Source of the DNA: Planctomycetota bacterium | GTDB lineage: Bacteria; Planctomycetota; SZUA-567 | DNA length: 40,147 bases | Direction: 5' to 3' | NCBI GenBank assembly: GCA_020060765.1 | Contig: JAGUZQ010000042.1 | Location: 1-40,147 of the forward strand | Part shown: positions 17,060 to 25,032 of the stretch, in pieces | Position numbering within the stretch: the stretch's first letter is position 1 | Layout of the letters: each line of letters opens with the position of its first letter | Translations under genes and position numbers: made by a program | The notes under the pieces: model-generated | Told to the model about the DNA's origin: nothing | Seen by the model: the letters and a program-made list of their open reading frames with translations, nothing else | Database searches by the model: none

Positions 17060-17830
17060 ATGAAACTCAAACCCCGCTGCTACTGGACGATCTGCAAACT
17101 CCTCGCCGTCGCGGTGATATTCATGGCCGCGGGGGTGTATTTCTGTAGACACTACGGACTATCCCATTATCGACAATGGCAGCACAAATATTTTTATTAT
17201 ACTATGCAAGAGAAGAATCCTGGAATTGCCGAAGATGATATTTTATTAAACACCGATTTCGTAAGCGACTATAGGGAACCATCAGGAATAGCGAAAATCC
17301 GGTCAATTGAGAGCGTATCCTTGAGTGGTAAAAAGGTGGTTGATATATCCCCGCTTGAAGGTATGAAACTCAAAAGTCTGACACTTATTAACACCGGTGT
17401 CGTTGATCTTTCGCCTTTAAGTAATATGCCGCTTGAACAACTTGACATATTTTTTTCTTGTGCCACTGACTTTTCTCCTTTGCATAACTTGGACAAATTA
17501 TCTGAGTTAAGTTTGTCTGGCAGGCTAATCAGGGATGTTTTTTTTCTGCGAGGTTTGCATCTGAAAAGTCTTACGCTGCATGCAACCTGCGTTTCTGACT
17601 TGTCACCATTGTCGAAAATGCGTCTGAAATCACTTGACCTTAGGGAGTCGCCTGTTATGGATATTGCGCCGCTCACTGGGATGCCATTGGAAAAACTCAA
17701 ACTTTCAGGAACGGGGGTCTCTGATCTGTCGCCATTGATAGGAATGCCTTTGTGGTATCTGGACATCACCGGAACTCCCGCCGCCAACAAGGAGATTCCG
17801 GGCGAATTGAAAATTTTGATGGAAAGGTAA
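17060..17830 (+). CDS. Membrane-anchored leucine-rich-repeat protein
   Basis: 256 residues. A hydrophobic N-terminal helix (about 13-28, LLAVAVIFMAAGVYF) is followed by a short linker and about seven leucine-rich repeats of 21-22 residues. The pattern is LKSLxLxxTGVxDLSPLxxMP, similar to internalin-type repeats. Such units bind proteins or form scaffolds. The DNA is strikingly AT-rich: bases 17461-17520 have 23 G/C of 60, against 45 of 60 at 18001-18060 in the next gene. This suggests recent acquisition or relaxed codon choice. Similar small LRR proteins occur in many copies in PVC genomes. No partner is evident. Confidence 0.8.
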   Translation: MKLKPRCYWTICKLLAVAVIFMAAGVYFCRHYGLSHYRQWQHKYFYYTMQEKNPGIAEDDILLNTDFVSDYREPSGIAKIRSIESVSLSGKKVVDISPLEGMKLKSLTLINTGVVDLSPLSNMPLEQLDIFFSCATDFSPLHNLDKLSELSLSGRLIRDVFFLRGLHLKSLTLHATCVSDLSPLSKMRLKSLDLRESPVMDIAPLTGMPLEKLKLSGTGVSDLSPLIGMPLWYLDITGTPAANKEIPGELKILMER

Positions 17831-17850
17831 ACTTACCCAAGGAGCGACAT

Positions 17851-18264
17851 TTGCGCGTACTGGCAATTGATCTGGGCGAACGCCGGGTGGGGTTCGCGGT
17901 TTCCGACGACGAAGGCATTATCGCCTCACCCCTGCGCATCGCGCAGGTAAGAAGCCTGCCCGACGCGTGCGAGGTAGTGCTGGCGGCGGTGGAGGAAACC
18001 GGCGCGGGCAAGGTGGTGCTGGGCCACCCCCGCAACATGGACGGCCGCGCCGGGCCTAAAGCGAAAGAGGCCGAGGAGTTCGCCGCCATGCTCCGGGAAG
18101 ACGGGCTCATAGTTGAATTGTGGGACGAGCGCCTCACCACCGCCGAGGCTGAGCGCAGCATGAAAGACGCCAACCTTTCCCGGAAACAGCGCAAAAAAAG
18201 CCTCGACGCCGTCGCCGCCCAACGCATCCTGCAAAGCTGGCTGCAGGCACAACGAAATTCGTAA
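17851..18264 (+). CDS. ruvX: YqgF/RuvX-type nuclease (putative pre-16S rRNA nuclease)
   Basis: 137 residues from a TTG start, the usual length. The RNase-H-like fold begins LAIDLGERRVGFAVSD, with the catalytic aspartate in AIDLG; then VVLGHPRNMDG, then WDERLTTAEAER and KKSLDAVAAQRILQSWL with the late acidic residue. The family matures the 5' end of 16S rRNA in E. coli. AAGGAG lies six bases before the TTG, deciding the start; the frame is open for 33 more codons upstream, overlapping the LRR gene, without support. Confidence 0.9.
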   Translation: MRVLAIDLGERRVGFAVSDDEGIIASPLRIAQVRSLPDACEVVLAAVEETGAGKVVLGHPRNMDGRAGPKAKEAEEFAAMLREDGLIVELWDERLTTAEAERSMKDANLSRKQRKKSLDAVAAQRILQSWLQAQRNS

Positions 18265-18281
18265 ATCCTTGCGGGAAAAGC

Positions 18282-18302
18282 CCTCTCCTCCCAGAGGTTT
18301 TT
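18282..18302 (+). terminator. Weak terminator after ruvX
   Basis: CCTCT (18282-18286) and AGAGG (18293-18297) form a 5-base stem with a 6-base loop, followed by TTTTT (18298-18302), 18 bases after the ruvX stop. Confidence 0.45.
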
Positions 18303-18366
18303 CACCCCACCGGACACTCCCCCACCCGCACCCTCAACCAAAACCGGAAATATTATCGGAAACTGG

Positions 18367-18395
18367 TAGACAGAAATAAAAAATACAGTTAGAAT
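18367..18395 (+). promoter_or_regulatory. Promoter of the 3D-domain gene
   Basis: TAGACA (18367-18372) and TAGAAT (18390-18395), each five of six to consensus, are exactly 17 bases apart. The chosen TTG start follows at 18459, leaving a leader of about 57 bases. Confidence 0.6.
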
Positions 18396-18458
18396 TTACG
18401 CTGGTAATTGACACCTTTGTCCGGATGGAAGGTGTCCCCGATTTGGGAGAAAAAGCTT

Positions 18459-19061
18459 TTGAACAGCCGCAAAGTCATAACCGGAATCGCTCTGGTCGCC
18501 GCTTTCTGCGGCTATCTGCTGCTTGCCACCAGCGAGCCGGTCAACAGCGAAAAAGCCAGCATCCTCCTGTCCGGTTCCACGGTCAAGGCGCCTCCCGTGC
18601 TGAGCGACGAGGAAATCCTCTCCCGCATCGCCCCGCCCGCCTACACCCTGGGCACTGAATCAGAACCGCCCCTGCCCGCGACCATGCCTCCAGAAACCGC
18701 CGAACCGGAAGCCCCGGAAGCGCCGACCGCGACTGCGGAAAACCGCAACTACCGCGAGGTCTGGGCGGTGGTAACTGCCTACTGCCCCTGCAGCCGCTGC
18801 TGCGGACGCCACGCCAACGGTCGCACGGCGACGGGTAAATCGGCCTGGACTCGCGGTTTCGCCGCCGCTCCCGACGCGGTGCCCTACGGCACGAAGGTCT
18901 ATGTCGAAGGCTACGGCCAGGCCACGGTCGACGACACCGGCGGCGCCATGCGCACCACCTATCGTCGCAGCGGCGTCGTCCACCTGGACGTACGCATGAC
19001 CTACCACTGGCAGGCGCGCCAATGGGGACGCAAATTCATGCGGGTCAGAATCTACGAATAG
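18459..19061 (+). CDS. 3D-domain protein, probable cell-wall-active enzyme
   Basis: 200 residues from a TTG preceded by GGGAGA. A membrane helix or signal (about 5-22, VITGIALVAAFCGYLLLA) and a proline/alanine/glutamate-rich linker (about 35-100) lead to a C-terminal 3D domain. Its three conserved aspartates are visible: AAPDAVPYGTKVYVEGYG, VDDTGG and HLDVRM. It ends with the WGRKFMRVRIYE strand. The 3D domain is the double-psi-barrel catalytic part of MltA- and Sps/YuiC-type lytic transglycosylases. A four-cysteine piece (CPCSRCCG, about 110-117) just before it is seen in other stand-alone 3D proteins. It probably cuts or binds peptidoglycan outside the cytoplasmic membrane. Confidence 0.82.
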   Translation: MNSRKVITGIALVAAFCGYLLLATSEPVNSEKASILLSGSTVKAPPVLSDEEILSRIAPPAYTLGTESEPPLPATMPPETAEPEAPEAPTATAENRNYREVWAVVTAYCPCSRCCGRHANGRTATGKSAWTRGFAAAPDAVPYGTKVYVEGYGQATVDDTGGAMRTTYRRSGVVHLDVRMTYHWQARQWGRKFMRVRIYE

Positions 19062-19096
19062 CGCCACTTTCTTATACTCCCGTAAAGACTTCCCAG

Positions 19097-19130
19097 AAAA
19101 ATCCACGCGCAAGGCACGTGGATTTTTGTT
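19097..19130. terminator. Bidirectional terminator
   Basis: AAAAATCCACG (19097-19107) and CGTGGATTTTT (19117-19127) are perfect 11-base arms with a 9-base loop; A and T runs on both sides serve both strands. It sits between the convergent 3D-domain gene and the LamG lipoprotein gene. Confidence 0.85.
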
Positions 19131-19176
19131 GGGAGCGCGGCAGCGTTAAGCACGCGGATGCGCGTGCGGCACGCAC

Positions 19177-22100
19177 CTAAAACCCGACCAGCCTGAACAA
19201 CCGCGGCGGCAGCGTGACTTTCAGCTTGCCGTTGTCCAACGCCAGATCCTGCTCCGCATATTCGTCGCGAGCCTTGCCGAGTCCTGCCCGTAGCTTGGAA
19301 AAATCAACCGTGGCGGTCTGCTCTGTTTTTGAGAGATTGCCGATCACCGCCAGCACCCGGTTGCCCGGACAGAGGAAATACGTCACCGCCACCTGCGGAT
19401 TGTCGCTGGCAACGGCGGCGGCAGGGTCGTAATACAGCATCGCCTGCGCTTCGTCCAACTGATAGCGCATCTGCACGCCCCAGATCCGGTTGATAACCTT
19501 GCCGTCCTCGAAGCTGATCGAGATCGGAATATCGTTCAGCATCAGCTTGGTGCACATGGCCAGGGTCTGCTCTTCCGTGCCGTAGGTTTTGTCGGCGCGC
19601 TTCAGATTACCCAGGAATAATATGCCGCTGCCCTTGAGCCGCTGATTGAGTTCGCTGCGGTATACGTCGTCGGGGATTTCGTCGGAATAGACGTACGGCG
19701 ATTTGAATTTCTGGATCGTGCCGCAATACTGTTCGCCGGGATACCAGTAGTCGCCGAAATCGTGCACCATCGGCAGATAATAGCTGTGGGCGTGATAGAT
19801 CGTAACCCAGCCGACGCTGTGGCAGTATTTGAGCGTGCGCATCAGGTGACGCCGCAGTCCCATGATGATAAGGCGCGAAATGTCGCGGCCGAAAGCGTCC
19901 TTGAAGCGGCAGCCGTGCAGCGGATTCTCGCAAACGTAATTGTTGGCCAGATCGTAATAGACGCCGGTGTGAATGTTGCCGGGGTGGTCGTGCAGCGCCT
20001 TGATGCCGTCGAGGATATAATCGCTGTAGCGCGTGCGGGGACAGGTGTTGAGTTGCAGGCACTCGGTCTTGTCGAAACCGTCGCGGAACGGCACCACCGA
20101 ACCGCCGGGGATGCTCCAGTATTTGGCGAAATATTTACCTTCCGGCACCTGGTCGTTAATCGCGGTAGCGCCGCCGTACATGACGATCTTCTGCTGGTTA
20201 TTCTTCTTCAGAAAATCGACGTACTTCTGGAAAGTCGGACCCGGCCGGAAAGTGAACACGCCCAGGGTTCCCGCGCCGGCGTGGTGGTTGAGGGAGATGT
20301 CGCAGTTGCTGTAACGCCCGTAACCGCCCATGCGGTAGGTGCGCTTCTTCTCCGGCAGCGGCCGGGCGGGCGTGGCGATGAAGATGGCGTGATAGGCCGC
20401 GCTGTCGGGAATGGCGGTGGCGCGGTTGACCATGCGCACGGTGCAATGGCCGCCGTCAGCATCGACTTTCACGGTGATGGGCTTGTCGTTGCGCTGGTCG
20501 TAAATCCAGTTGGCGTCGTGCTCGGGAGCCCAGCAGAAACCTTTCTCGCTGGAGGTCAGCCACAGGATATTGGCCGCCTTGCGGTCGTCATAGGGGAACG
20601 GCATGGCGAACTCCCCTTCGCCAGTCAGAGACAGCAGCGGAGTCAGGGTGTAAGTCGTAAACGCCTTCGCCACCGTCCACTCCAGGCGCATGTCCTTGAT
20701 TTCCGGCTTGCCGCGCACCGAGTAGTCGAACCGGATCATGCCGTCGAACTCCACGCGGGTCTTCCAGTCGAGGGAGAAAGTCTGCGCCTTGCCGACGCCG
20801 GAGAACTCGATCCAGGTGTTATGCGTTTCCCGCTTGTCGACGGTATAGGAAATTTTCTCGCGGCCCTGCGCGGTTTCGATTATCAGTTCCGGCGCCTGCG
20901 CCAGCAGCGAATCGCCGCCGTGCTCGACCTTCACCGGCAGCGGCTGCCCGGCGAAGGAATAGACGCGGTTCCAGAGCGTGACCGTGTCCTTGTCGTCCAG
21001 AGCCAGCGGCGTCCAGGGCGAAGGCACCACGTCTTCCTGTCCCAGAGGATTGTTGAACCAGCCGGTGTCGGGGCGCTCGATTTTCTTGACGGCGGTTTCG
21101 CTTTTCAATCCCGGCGCGCTCAGGGTGAGTTGATATTCATACATTCCCGAGGTTTCCACACCGTTCATTATCCGGTCTTCGCGCATACCGACAGGATTCC
21201 ATTTTTCGGAAAACTCCTTCCCGTCCGGCTTGCGCAACACCGCGCGCGCGCCGACTTTTTTGGTCTTCAACGCGTCCTGCCACGCAGCAGGGAGCGGGCT
21301 GTAATCAAGCTGCGCCAGCAGCCGGTCAAGTTTCCCCGTGGTGTCGTCCACGCCATGCAACTGAATATCGATGTTGGGCAGCTCAACCTGCTTGCCGCTT
21401 TCCGCTCCGGCAGACTGGAGATACTGGCGCTTGATTTCCAAATCGGTCAGGGCGCGGGTGTAGATACTGATATCGTCCACCGCGGTTTCCTTGCCGGTGT
21501 CGAAGGGCCGGAACGATTCGCTCCGCGTGCGGATACCGATAAAGGACTTGGCCGGATCAGGCACGATAGCGGCGGCCAGACGCGCTTCTTCCGGCATGGC
21601 GGTTTCGGATTGCAACTCGCCGTTGAGGAAGATGCGGATTTTTTCCAGCGTCCAGGTGACGGTGATCTGGAACCATTGCTTTTCGCCGATGCCGGTCAGC
21701 GGCGCGCCAGCCAGACGATACATCCGCTCGCGGCAGTAGGAACTGTTCCAGTAAAGAAACGCGGTCGGGGTGTGGTAATACTGGTAGAGGAAAAACTGGC
21801 TCCAGTTCTTGCCGTCGGAAAAACGGATGTTGGCGTAGACCTTGTGGCAGACGTCCGGGTCGCTCTGCTGGACGGAGCGGGGGGAATAATTATTCGCCAG
21901 CAGCCACATGCTCAGGGTGCCTTCGCGCGGATCGATGTTTTTCCGCACGTCGTATTTCAGTTCCTCATCCTCGGCGATGTTGAAGGCGTTCTGTTTGTTG
22001 TAACCGAGGAACATGCGGAATTCCAGGTTGGGATCGCTGGCGATGGAAGCAGGCTGACCAGCCGCATAATCGGCGGTGACTGATTTCTTGTCGAAAGTAA

Positions 22101-22281
22101 CACGCATCGACAGGCCGCGTTCGTCGCTTTCTTTTTCAGCTTTTTTTTCCACTACCGGAGCAGGTTTTTCCTTTTCAACAGCAACAGGCTTGGCAGGTTG
22201 CGGCTGTTCCTTTTCATCGCAAGAAATTAACAACAGACACAGCGACAGTGCCGAGGCAAACGCGAACAGACGAAACGACAT
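19177..22281 (-). CDS. Exported lipoprotein with LamG-like domain and glycoside-hydrolase-like region
   Basis: 1034 residues. A lipoprotein signal ends in the lipobox LISC with C21; the next residue is Asp, which in E. coli would favour inner-membrane retention. A charged linker (KPVAVEKEKPAPVVEKKAEK) follows. About 55-290 is a LamG/concanavalin-like sandwich (GTLSMWLLANNYSPRS; WFQITVTWTLEKIRIFLNGE; AVDDISIYTRALTDLEI). About 400-1034 resembles the large exported 'glycoside hydrolase domain' proteins (DUF6067/GH123-like) common in Lentisphaerota and Planctomycetota: a beta sandwich, then a barrel-like part with GNIHTGVYYDLANNYVCEN and WVTIYHAHSY. No family was confirmed. The ATG at 22281 is chosen because GAGGAGG lies just upstream. 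It follows a prepilin gene after 40 bases and is probably co-transcribed with it. Expected role: binding and trimming of a polysaccharide at the cell surface. Confidence 0.75.
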   Translation of the reverse strand: MSFRLFAFASALSLCLLLISCDEKEQPQPAKPVAVEKEKPAPVVEKKAEKESDERGLSMRVTFDKKSVTADYAAGQPASIASDPNLEFRMFLGYNKQNAFNIAEDEELKYDVRKNIDPREGTLSMWLLANNYSPRSVQQSDPDVCHKVYANIRFSDGKNWSQFFLYQYYHTPTAFLYWNSSYCRERMYRLAGAPLTGIGEKQWFQITVTWTLEKIRIFLNGELQSETAMPEEARLAAAIVPDPAKSFIGIRTRSESFRPFDTGKETAVDDISIYTRALTDLEIKRQYLQSAGAESGKQVELPNIDIQLHGVDDTTGKLDRLLAQLDYSPLPAAWQDALKTKKVGARAVLRKPDGKEFSEKWNPVGMREDRIMNGVETSGMYEYQLTLSAPGLKSETAVKKIERPDTGWFNNPLGQEDVVPSPWTPLALDDKDTVTLWNRVYSFAGQPLPVKVEHGGDSLLAQAPELIIETAQGREKISYTVDKRETHNTWIEFSGVGKAQTFSLDWKTRVEFDGMIRFDYSVRGKPEIKDMRLEWTVAKAFTTYTLTPLLSLTGEGEFAMPFPYDDRKAANILWLTSSEKGFCWAPEHDANWIYDQRNDKPITVKVDADGGHCTVRMVNRATAIPDSAAYHAIFIATPARPLPEKKRTYRMGGYGRYSNCDISLNHHAGAGTLGVFTFRPGPTFQKYVDFLKKNNQQKIVMYGGATAINDQVPEGKYFAKYWSIPGGSVVPFRDGFDKTECLQLNTCPRTRYSDYILDGIKALHDHPGNIHTGVYYDLANNYVCENPLHGCRFKDAFGRDISRLIIMGLRRHLMRTLKYCHSVGWVTIYHAHSYYLPMVHDFGDYWYPGEQYCGTIQKFKSPYVYSDEIPDDVYRSELNQRLKGSGILFLGNLKRADKTYGTEEQTLAMCTKLMLNDIPISISFEDGKVINRIWGVQMRYQLDEAQAMLYYDPAAAVASDNPQVAVTYFLCPGNRVLAVIGNLSKTEQTATVDFSKLRAGLGKARDEYAEQDLALDNGKLKVTLPPRLFRLVGF

Positions 22282-22321
22282 GGCATCCCTCCTCAAAGAA
22301 AACAAATACCTCCAGCGTAAA

Positions 22322-23035
22322 TTATTGCAGATCGAAATAGGTGTTGCTGCCGTCCTGGTAATACTCGCAGGCGTTGCGGTTGAACGACACGTGATAATCC
22401 GCCCACAGGATATTGGCTCCCCCGTCGTGACGGTCGTGAATGGCCGGGCTCCACGGCGGGCACGGCCCCTTGGTCAGGGTGTGTTCTCCCAGATTTTGCT
22501 GAAGCATACGAAAGCTGTCTGCGACCAGGATGGTTTCTCCGGGCTTGCGCACCATCGAAACCCGCGCCGTGATCCAGGCGTGCAAGTCGTGCGGGGTGGT
22601 CTGGTAATAACCGCTGCCGATATTATAGTTGTTGTAACCGTAGGCGATATAGGCGTGGGCGTTGATCGGCCAGGCGGAATTGGAAATATCGCCTGAGCCG
22701 TTGGTGTTGGGATGGGTCAGCCCCGCATCCAGCGAGGACGGACAACGCAAAATGCCGATGTCGCCGAGATAATCGAAACGCCGGAAATCGTAGCTCCAAT
22801 TGGAAACCGTGCATTGGGTCGAACCGCCCCAGAAGGGATAATGCCCTTTACAGTCGCCGGTATAACTCAAAAAGGCGATGCCTAACTGTTTCAAATTACT
22901 GGTACAGACGATTTTCTTTGCCGCCAACCGGGCGCGCTGCAAGGTCGGCATCAGCAGCCCCAGCAAGATGCTGAGAATAGCCACCACCACCAGCAACTCG
23001 ACCAGGGTGAAGCGGCGGAAAATTTTACGGGACAT
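22322..23035 (-). CDS. Prepilin-type protein with N-terminal cleavage/methylation motif
   Basis: 237 residues starting [20 protein letters not shown]. This is a type IV/type II pseudopilin leader: a short basic peptide, the FTLVELL stretch and one membrane helix. Residue -1 is Arg rather than the usual Gly. The C-terminal motif is H-x9-D-Y ([13 protein letters not shown]) in place of the H-x9-D-G typical of this PVC family. AGGAGC precedes the ATG. It lies directly upstream of the LamG lipoprotein gene. In Victivallis-type genomes hundreds of such prepilins sit next to carbohydrate-active genes; whether they form surface fibres or carry enzymes is unknown. Confidence 0.88.
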   Translation of the reverse strand: MSRKIFRRFTLVELLVVVAILSILLGLLMPTLQRARLAAKKIVCTSNLKQLGIAFLSYTGDCKGHYPFWGGSTQCTVSNWSYDFRRFDYLGDIGILRCPSSLDAGLTHPNTNGSGDISNSAWPINAHAYIAYGYNNYNIGSGYYQTTPHDLHAWITARVSMVRKPGETILVADSFRMLQQNLGEHTLTKGPCPPWSPAIHDRHDGGANILWADYHVSFNRNACEYYQDGSNTYFDLQ

Positions 23036-23071
23036 TTTCTGCTCCTGTTTTATTTCGGCCCTCGGGAAAAA

Positions 23072-23550
23072 GGGACTAAGGCTCCAATGTGGGCTTCGCC
23101 CACAATCCAATTTGAATCATGCGCCAAAGGCGCGGCCTTGTGTGCGGACTTCGGCGAATAGCCGAAGCGCGTGCTCTGCACGCGGCACATTAGCGGAAAA
23201 CGCGCCAGCGTTTGGAGCGAAACCGGGGCAGGCGGCAAATACCCGTCCGGCCATCACCTGCTCCGCTCCGCCTGACCAACTCCTGACGTGCGCGACCACC
23301 AGACACCCCCCCTATATACAAAGTAAAACCGTTCGTCGATGACGCGCAACCTAATCCAGAATTAGCGACGCTTACCCCGTTACCGGTTTCCCCCTTTGGA
23401 TATAGGGGGGATTACAGGTATGCTACGCTTACAGGTTTGCAGATGCCGACACTGATAACTCCCGATTGCGAAAAACATACAGCAATAAAGTGAAATCTCT
23501 GACCAGAGTCTTAGTCCCTTAGAGCCTTAGTCCCCTAGTCCCTTAGCCCC
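23072..23550. repeat. Non-coding stretch bounded by family D octamers, with stacked hairpins and a 17-base inverted repeat
   Basis: GGGACTAAG (23072-23080) is the inverse of CTTAGTCCC (23510-23518). The right side continues as octamers TTAGTCCC, TTAGAGCC, TTAGTCCC, CTAGTCCC and TTAGCCCC (23511-23550). Inside are four perfect hairpins in a row: 23088-23104 (7-base stem, loop TTC), 23121-23133 (5, AAA), 23149-23167 (7, GAATA) and 23168-23184 (7, TCT). A 17-base inverted repeat lies at 23307-23323/23394-23410 (CCCCCCTATAT...CAAAG, one mismatch). Then TTACAGGTATGC and TTACAGGTTTGC (23412-23440) form a direct repeat. I see no gene between 23036 and 23526. Confidence 0.75.
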
Positions 23551-24624
23551 CCCCAACCGGCAGGTTTCACCAGGGACAATCGTCGCTGGAACAACGACTG
23601 TCTCCGGCGCGAGAACTCCGCCCGACGCCTGCAATTTTTCCAGCGCAACCTGCACGAACTCCCGGTGCGGCACCCGCACCGTCGTCAATTTAGGCGAATA
23701 ACATTCGGTGGAAATAAAACCGTCATGCCCCATCAGGCCGACATCTCCCGGAATGCTCACTCCGTGCTTGCGCAGACAGGAGATGACGTCGATAGCTTTC
23801 AGGTCGGTATCCACGAAGATAGCGTCGAATTCAACCTGCCGCCGCAACAGCTCTTCCGCGCCACGCGCGCCGTCACGCTGGCTGTCAATGCCCAGTACCA
23901 CCAGGTTCTCGTCTGGCTGCAACCCGGTCTCGGCCAGCGCGAGCCGATAGCCTTCGTGCTTGTCCCGGCCCCGGCTGGAACCCAGATACGCGATCCTGCG
24001 ATATCCCGCCGCGATCAGGTGGGACATTCCCAATCTGACTGCTTCCCGCACATCGGTGTTTATTCTCAGGCATAAATGCGGCGCGCGGGTTTCTCCCAGC
24101 ACAACCACGCCCGGCTTTCCCCTTGCCGCCAAAGCGTCGATCAGTTCGCCATACTCCGAATCGCCGGTAAAAAACACGGCGTCATAAATCGAAAGCCGAT
24201 CGAATGTTTCTGTGTCGATCTTATGCGGCGCCAGCGGCTCAATGGAGAAGGCACCCTTCCCCGCCAATGAGTGCATGAACCCGTCGAACAGAGACTGGAT
24301 CAGGTGCCAGCACTCTGGATTGTTTTCCTCCTGGTCGAAATACAACCCCGGCAGAACCATGGCCAGATTCAATCGTTTTTCCGAGTCGGGGTCGCTTCCG
24401 ACAAACGTGCCCTTGCCCTTCCGCCGGTAAATCACCCCCTCGCCCACCAGCTCCTGCATGGCGTGATGGATCGTAACCGGACTTACCTCGAAAATCTTCG
24501 CCATCTCAGGCTGGGAAATAATTCTGTCCCCGGCGCGGAGATTCTGCTCCCCGATCCAGCGCAGGATTGAACTTTTTATATTGTCGCGCTTGCCGACCCT
24601 GAGCAGTTCTGTCGCCTGATCCAT
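23527..24624 (-). CDS. GntR-family regulator with LacI-like ligand-binding domain
   Basis: 365 residues. An N-terminal GntR winged helix (about 10-75: SILRWIGEQNLRAGDRIISQ; FEVSPVTIHHAMQELVGEGV; RRKGKGTFVG) is joined to a periplasmic-binding-protein-like sensor (about 80-350: DAVFFTGDSEYGELIDAL; HLIAAGYRRIAYLGSSRGRD; DAIFVDTDLKAIDVISCLRK; VGLMGHDGF). This AraR-like layout usually senses a sugar and represses its use genes. It lies between two gene sets for exported glycan-active proteins and probably controls one or both. GGAGG lies at proper distance from the ATG at 24624. Its last nine codons (LGGAKGLGD) and stop fall within the family D octamer array, so the natural C-terminus has been replaced or extended by repeat DNA. 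Confidence 0.9.
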   Translation of the reverse strand: MDQATELLRVGKRDNIKSSILRWIGEQNLRAGDRIISQPEMAKIFEVSPVTIHHAMQELVGEGVIYRRKGKGTFVGSDPDSEKRLNLAMVLPGLYFDQEENNPECWHLIQSLFDGFMHSLAGKGAFSIEPLAPHKIDTETFDRLSIYDAVFFTGDSEYGELIDALAARGKPGVVVLGETRAPHLCLRINTDVREAVRLGMSHLIAAGYRRIAYLGSSRGRDKHEGYRLALAETGLQPDENLVVLGIDSQRDGARGAEELLRRQVEFDAIFVDTDLKAIDVISCLRKHGVSIPGDVGLMGHDGFISTECYSPKLTTVRVPHREFVQVALEKLQASGGVLAPETVVVPATIVPGETCRLGGAKGLGD

Positions 24625-24643
24625 ATACACCTCCTATACAGTT

Positions 24644-24671
24644 AATATACACTACCTATTCTGTTTGTCAA
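24644..24671 (-). promoter_or_regulatory. Promoter of the GntR-type regulator gene
   Basis: On the minus strand a perfect TTGACA (24666-24671) and TATATT (24644-24649) are 16 bases apart. The start point falls about 13 bases before the ATG, just ahead of the ribosome site. TATAC occurs twice around the -10 (24634-24638 and 24646-24650), a possible autoregulatory site. Confidence 0.7.
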
Positions 24672-24698
24672 GTCGGAATCTGTCGAAAGTGTGTCTGG

Positions 24699-24733
24699 AT
24701 TATCATGATAATTATCAGGATATTATCATGATA
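24699..24733. promoter_or_regulatory. Three tandem 12-base operator-like sites
   Basis: ATTATCATGATA (24699-24710), ATTATCAGGATA (24711-24722) and ATTATCATGATA (24722-24733) follow one another at 11-12 base spacing. Bases 24699-24712 are a perfect 14-base palindrome. They lie just above the regulator's -35 box and in the divergent region facing the plus-strand operon, fitting a regulator binding several turns in a row. Which protein binds is unknown. Bases 24734-24898 show nothing else. Confidence 0.55.
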
Positions 24734-24898
24734 CTGCCGCACACTCAAGGGAAGCGGCAACACCATTTTCCATTTAAAGAAACATTAGTTTTCACGAGAA
24801 AATAAACTCCACCACTGTGACAAAATCCGTCACTCTCAACCGCTAACCTGGAGACACCTCTGCGATACACGCCGCTTTTTCTATTTTTAATTATCAGT

Positions 24899-24972
24899 AA
24901 AACTCCCCAAAATACATATAATATCTTAATATTTAAAGCTTTGCCTGAAAGGTATATTTGGGGAGTTTTTTT
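24899..24972. terminator. Long-loop inverted repeat with T-run
   Basis: AAACTCCCCAAA-ATAC near 24899-24914 pairs with GTATATTTGGGGAGTTT near 24952-24968 with one bulged base; a run of seven T (24966-24972) follows. The 37-base loop is AT-rich. It may be a terminator insulating the AbiEi promoter directly downstream, or the end of a small mobile repeat. Confidence 0.5.
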
Positions 24973-24999
24973 GCCTTGGCGCATTTGACGCGGTATACT
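24971..24999 (+). promoter_or_regulatory. Promoter of the AbiEi-prepilin gene
   Basis: TTGCCT (24971-24976, four of six) and TATACT (24994-24999, five of six) are exactly 17 bases apart; the ATG is at 25033. Confidence 0.6.
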
Positions 25000-25032
25000 C
25001 AAGTAGAGTGAAAGTCCTATTCAGGAAAAAAC

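Noticed and set aside
19762..22083. Long plus-strand open frame opposite the LamG lipoprotein
   Set aside because: Shadow of the minus-strand gene, which has a lipoprotein signal, ribosome site and domain matches.
24745..25002. 85-codon minus-strand frame in the regulator/AbiEi intergenic region
   Set aside because: No ribosome site, no family resemblance, and it overlaps a promoter and an inverted repeat.
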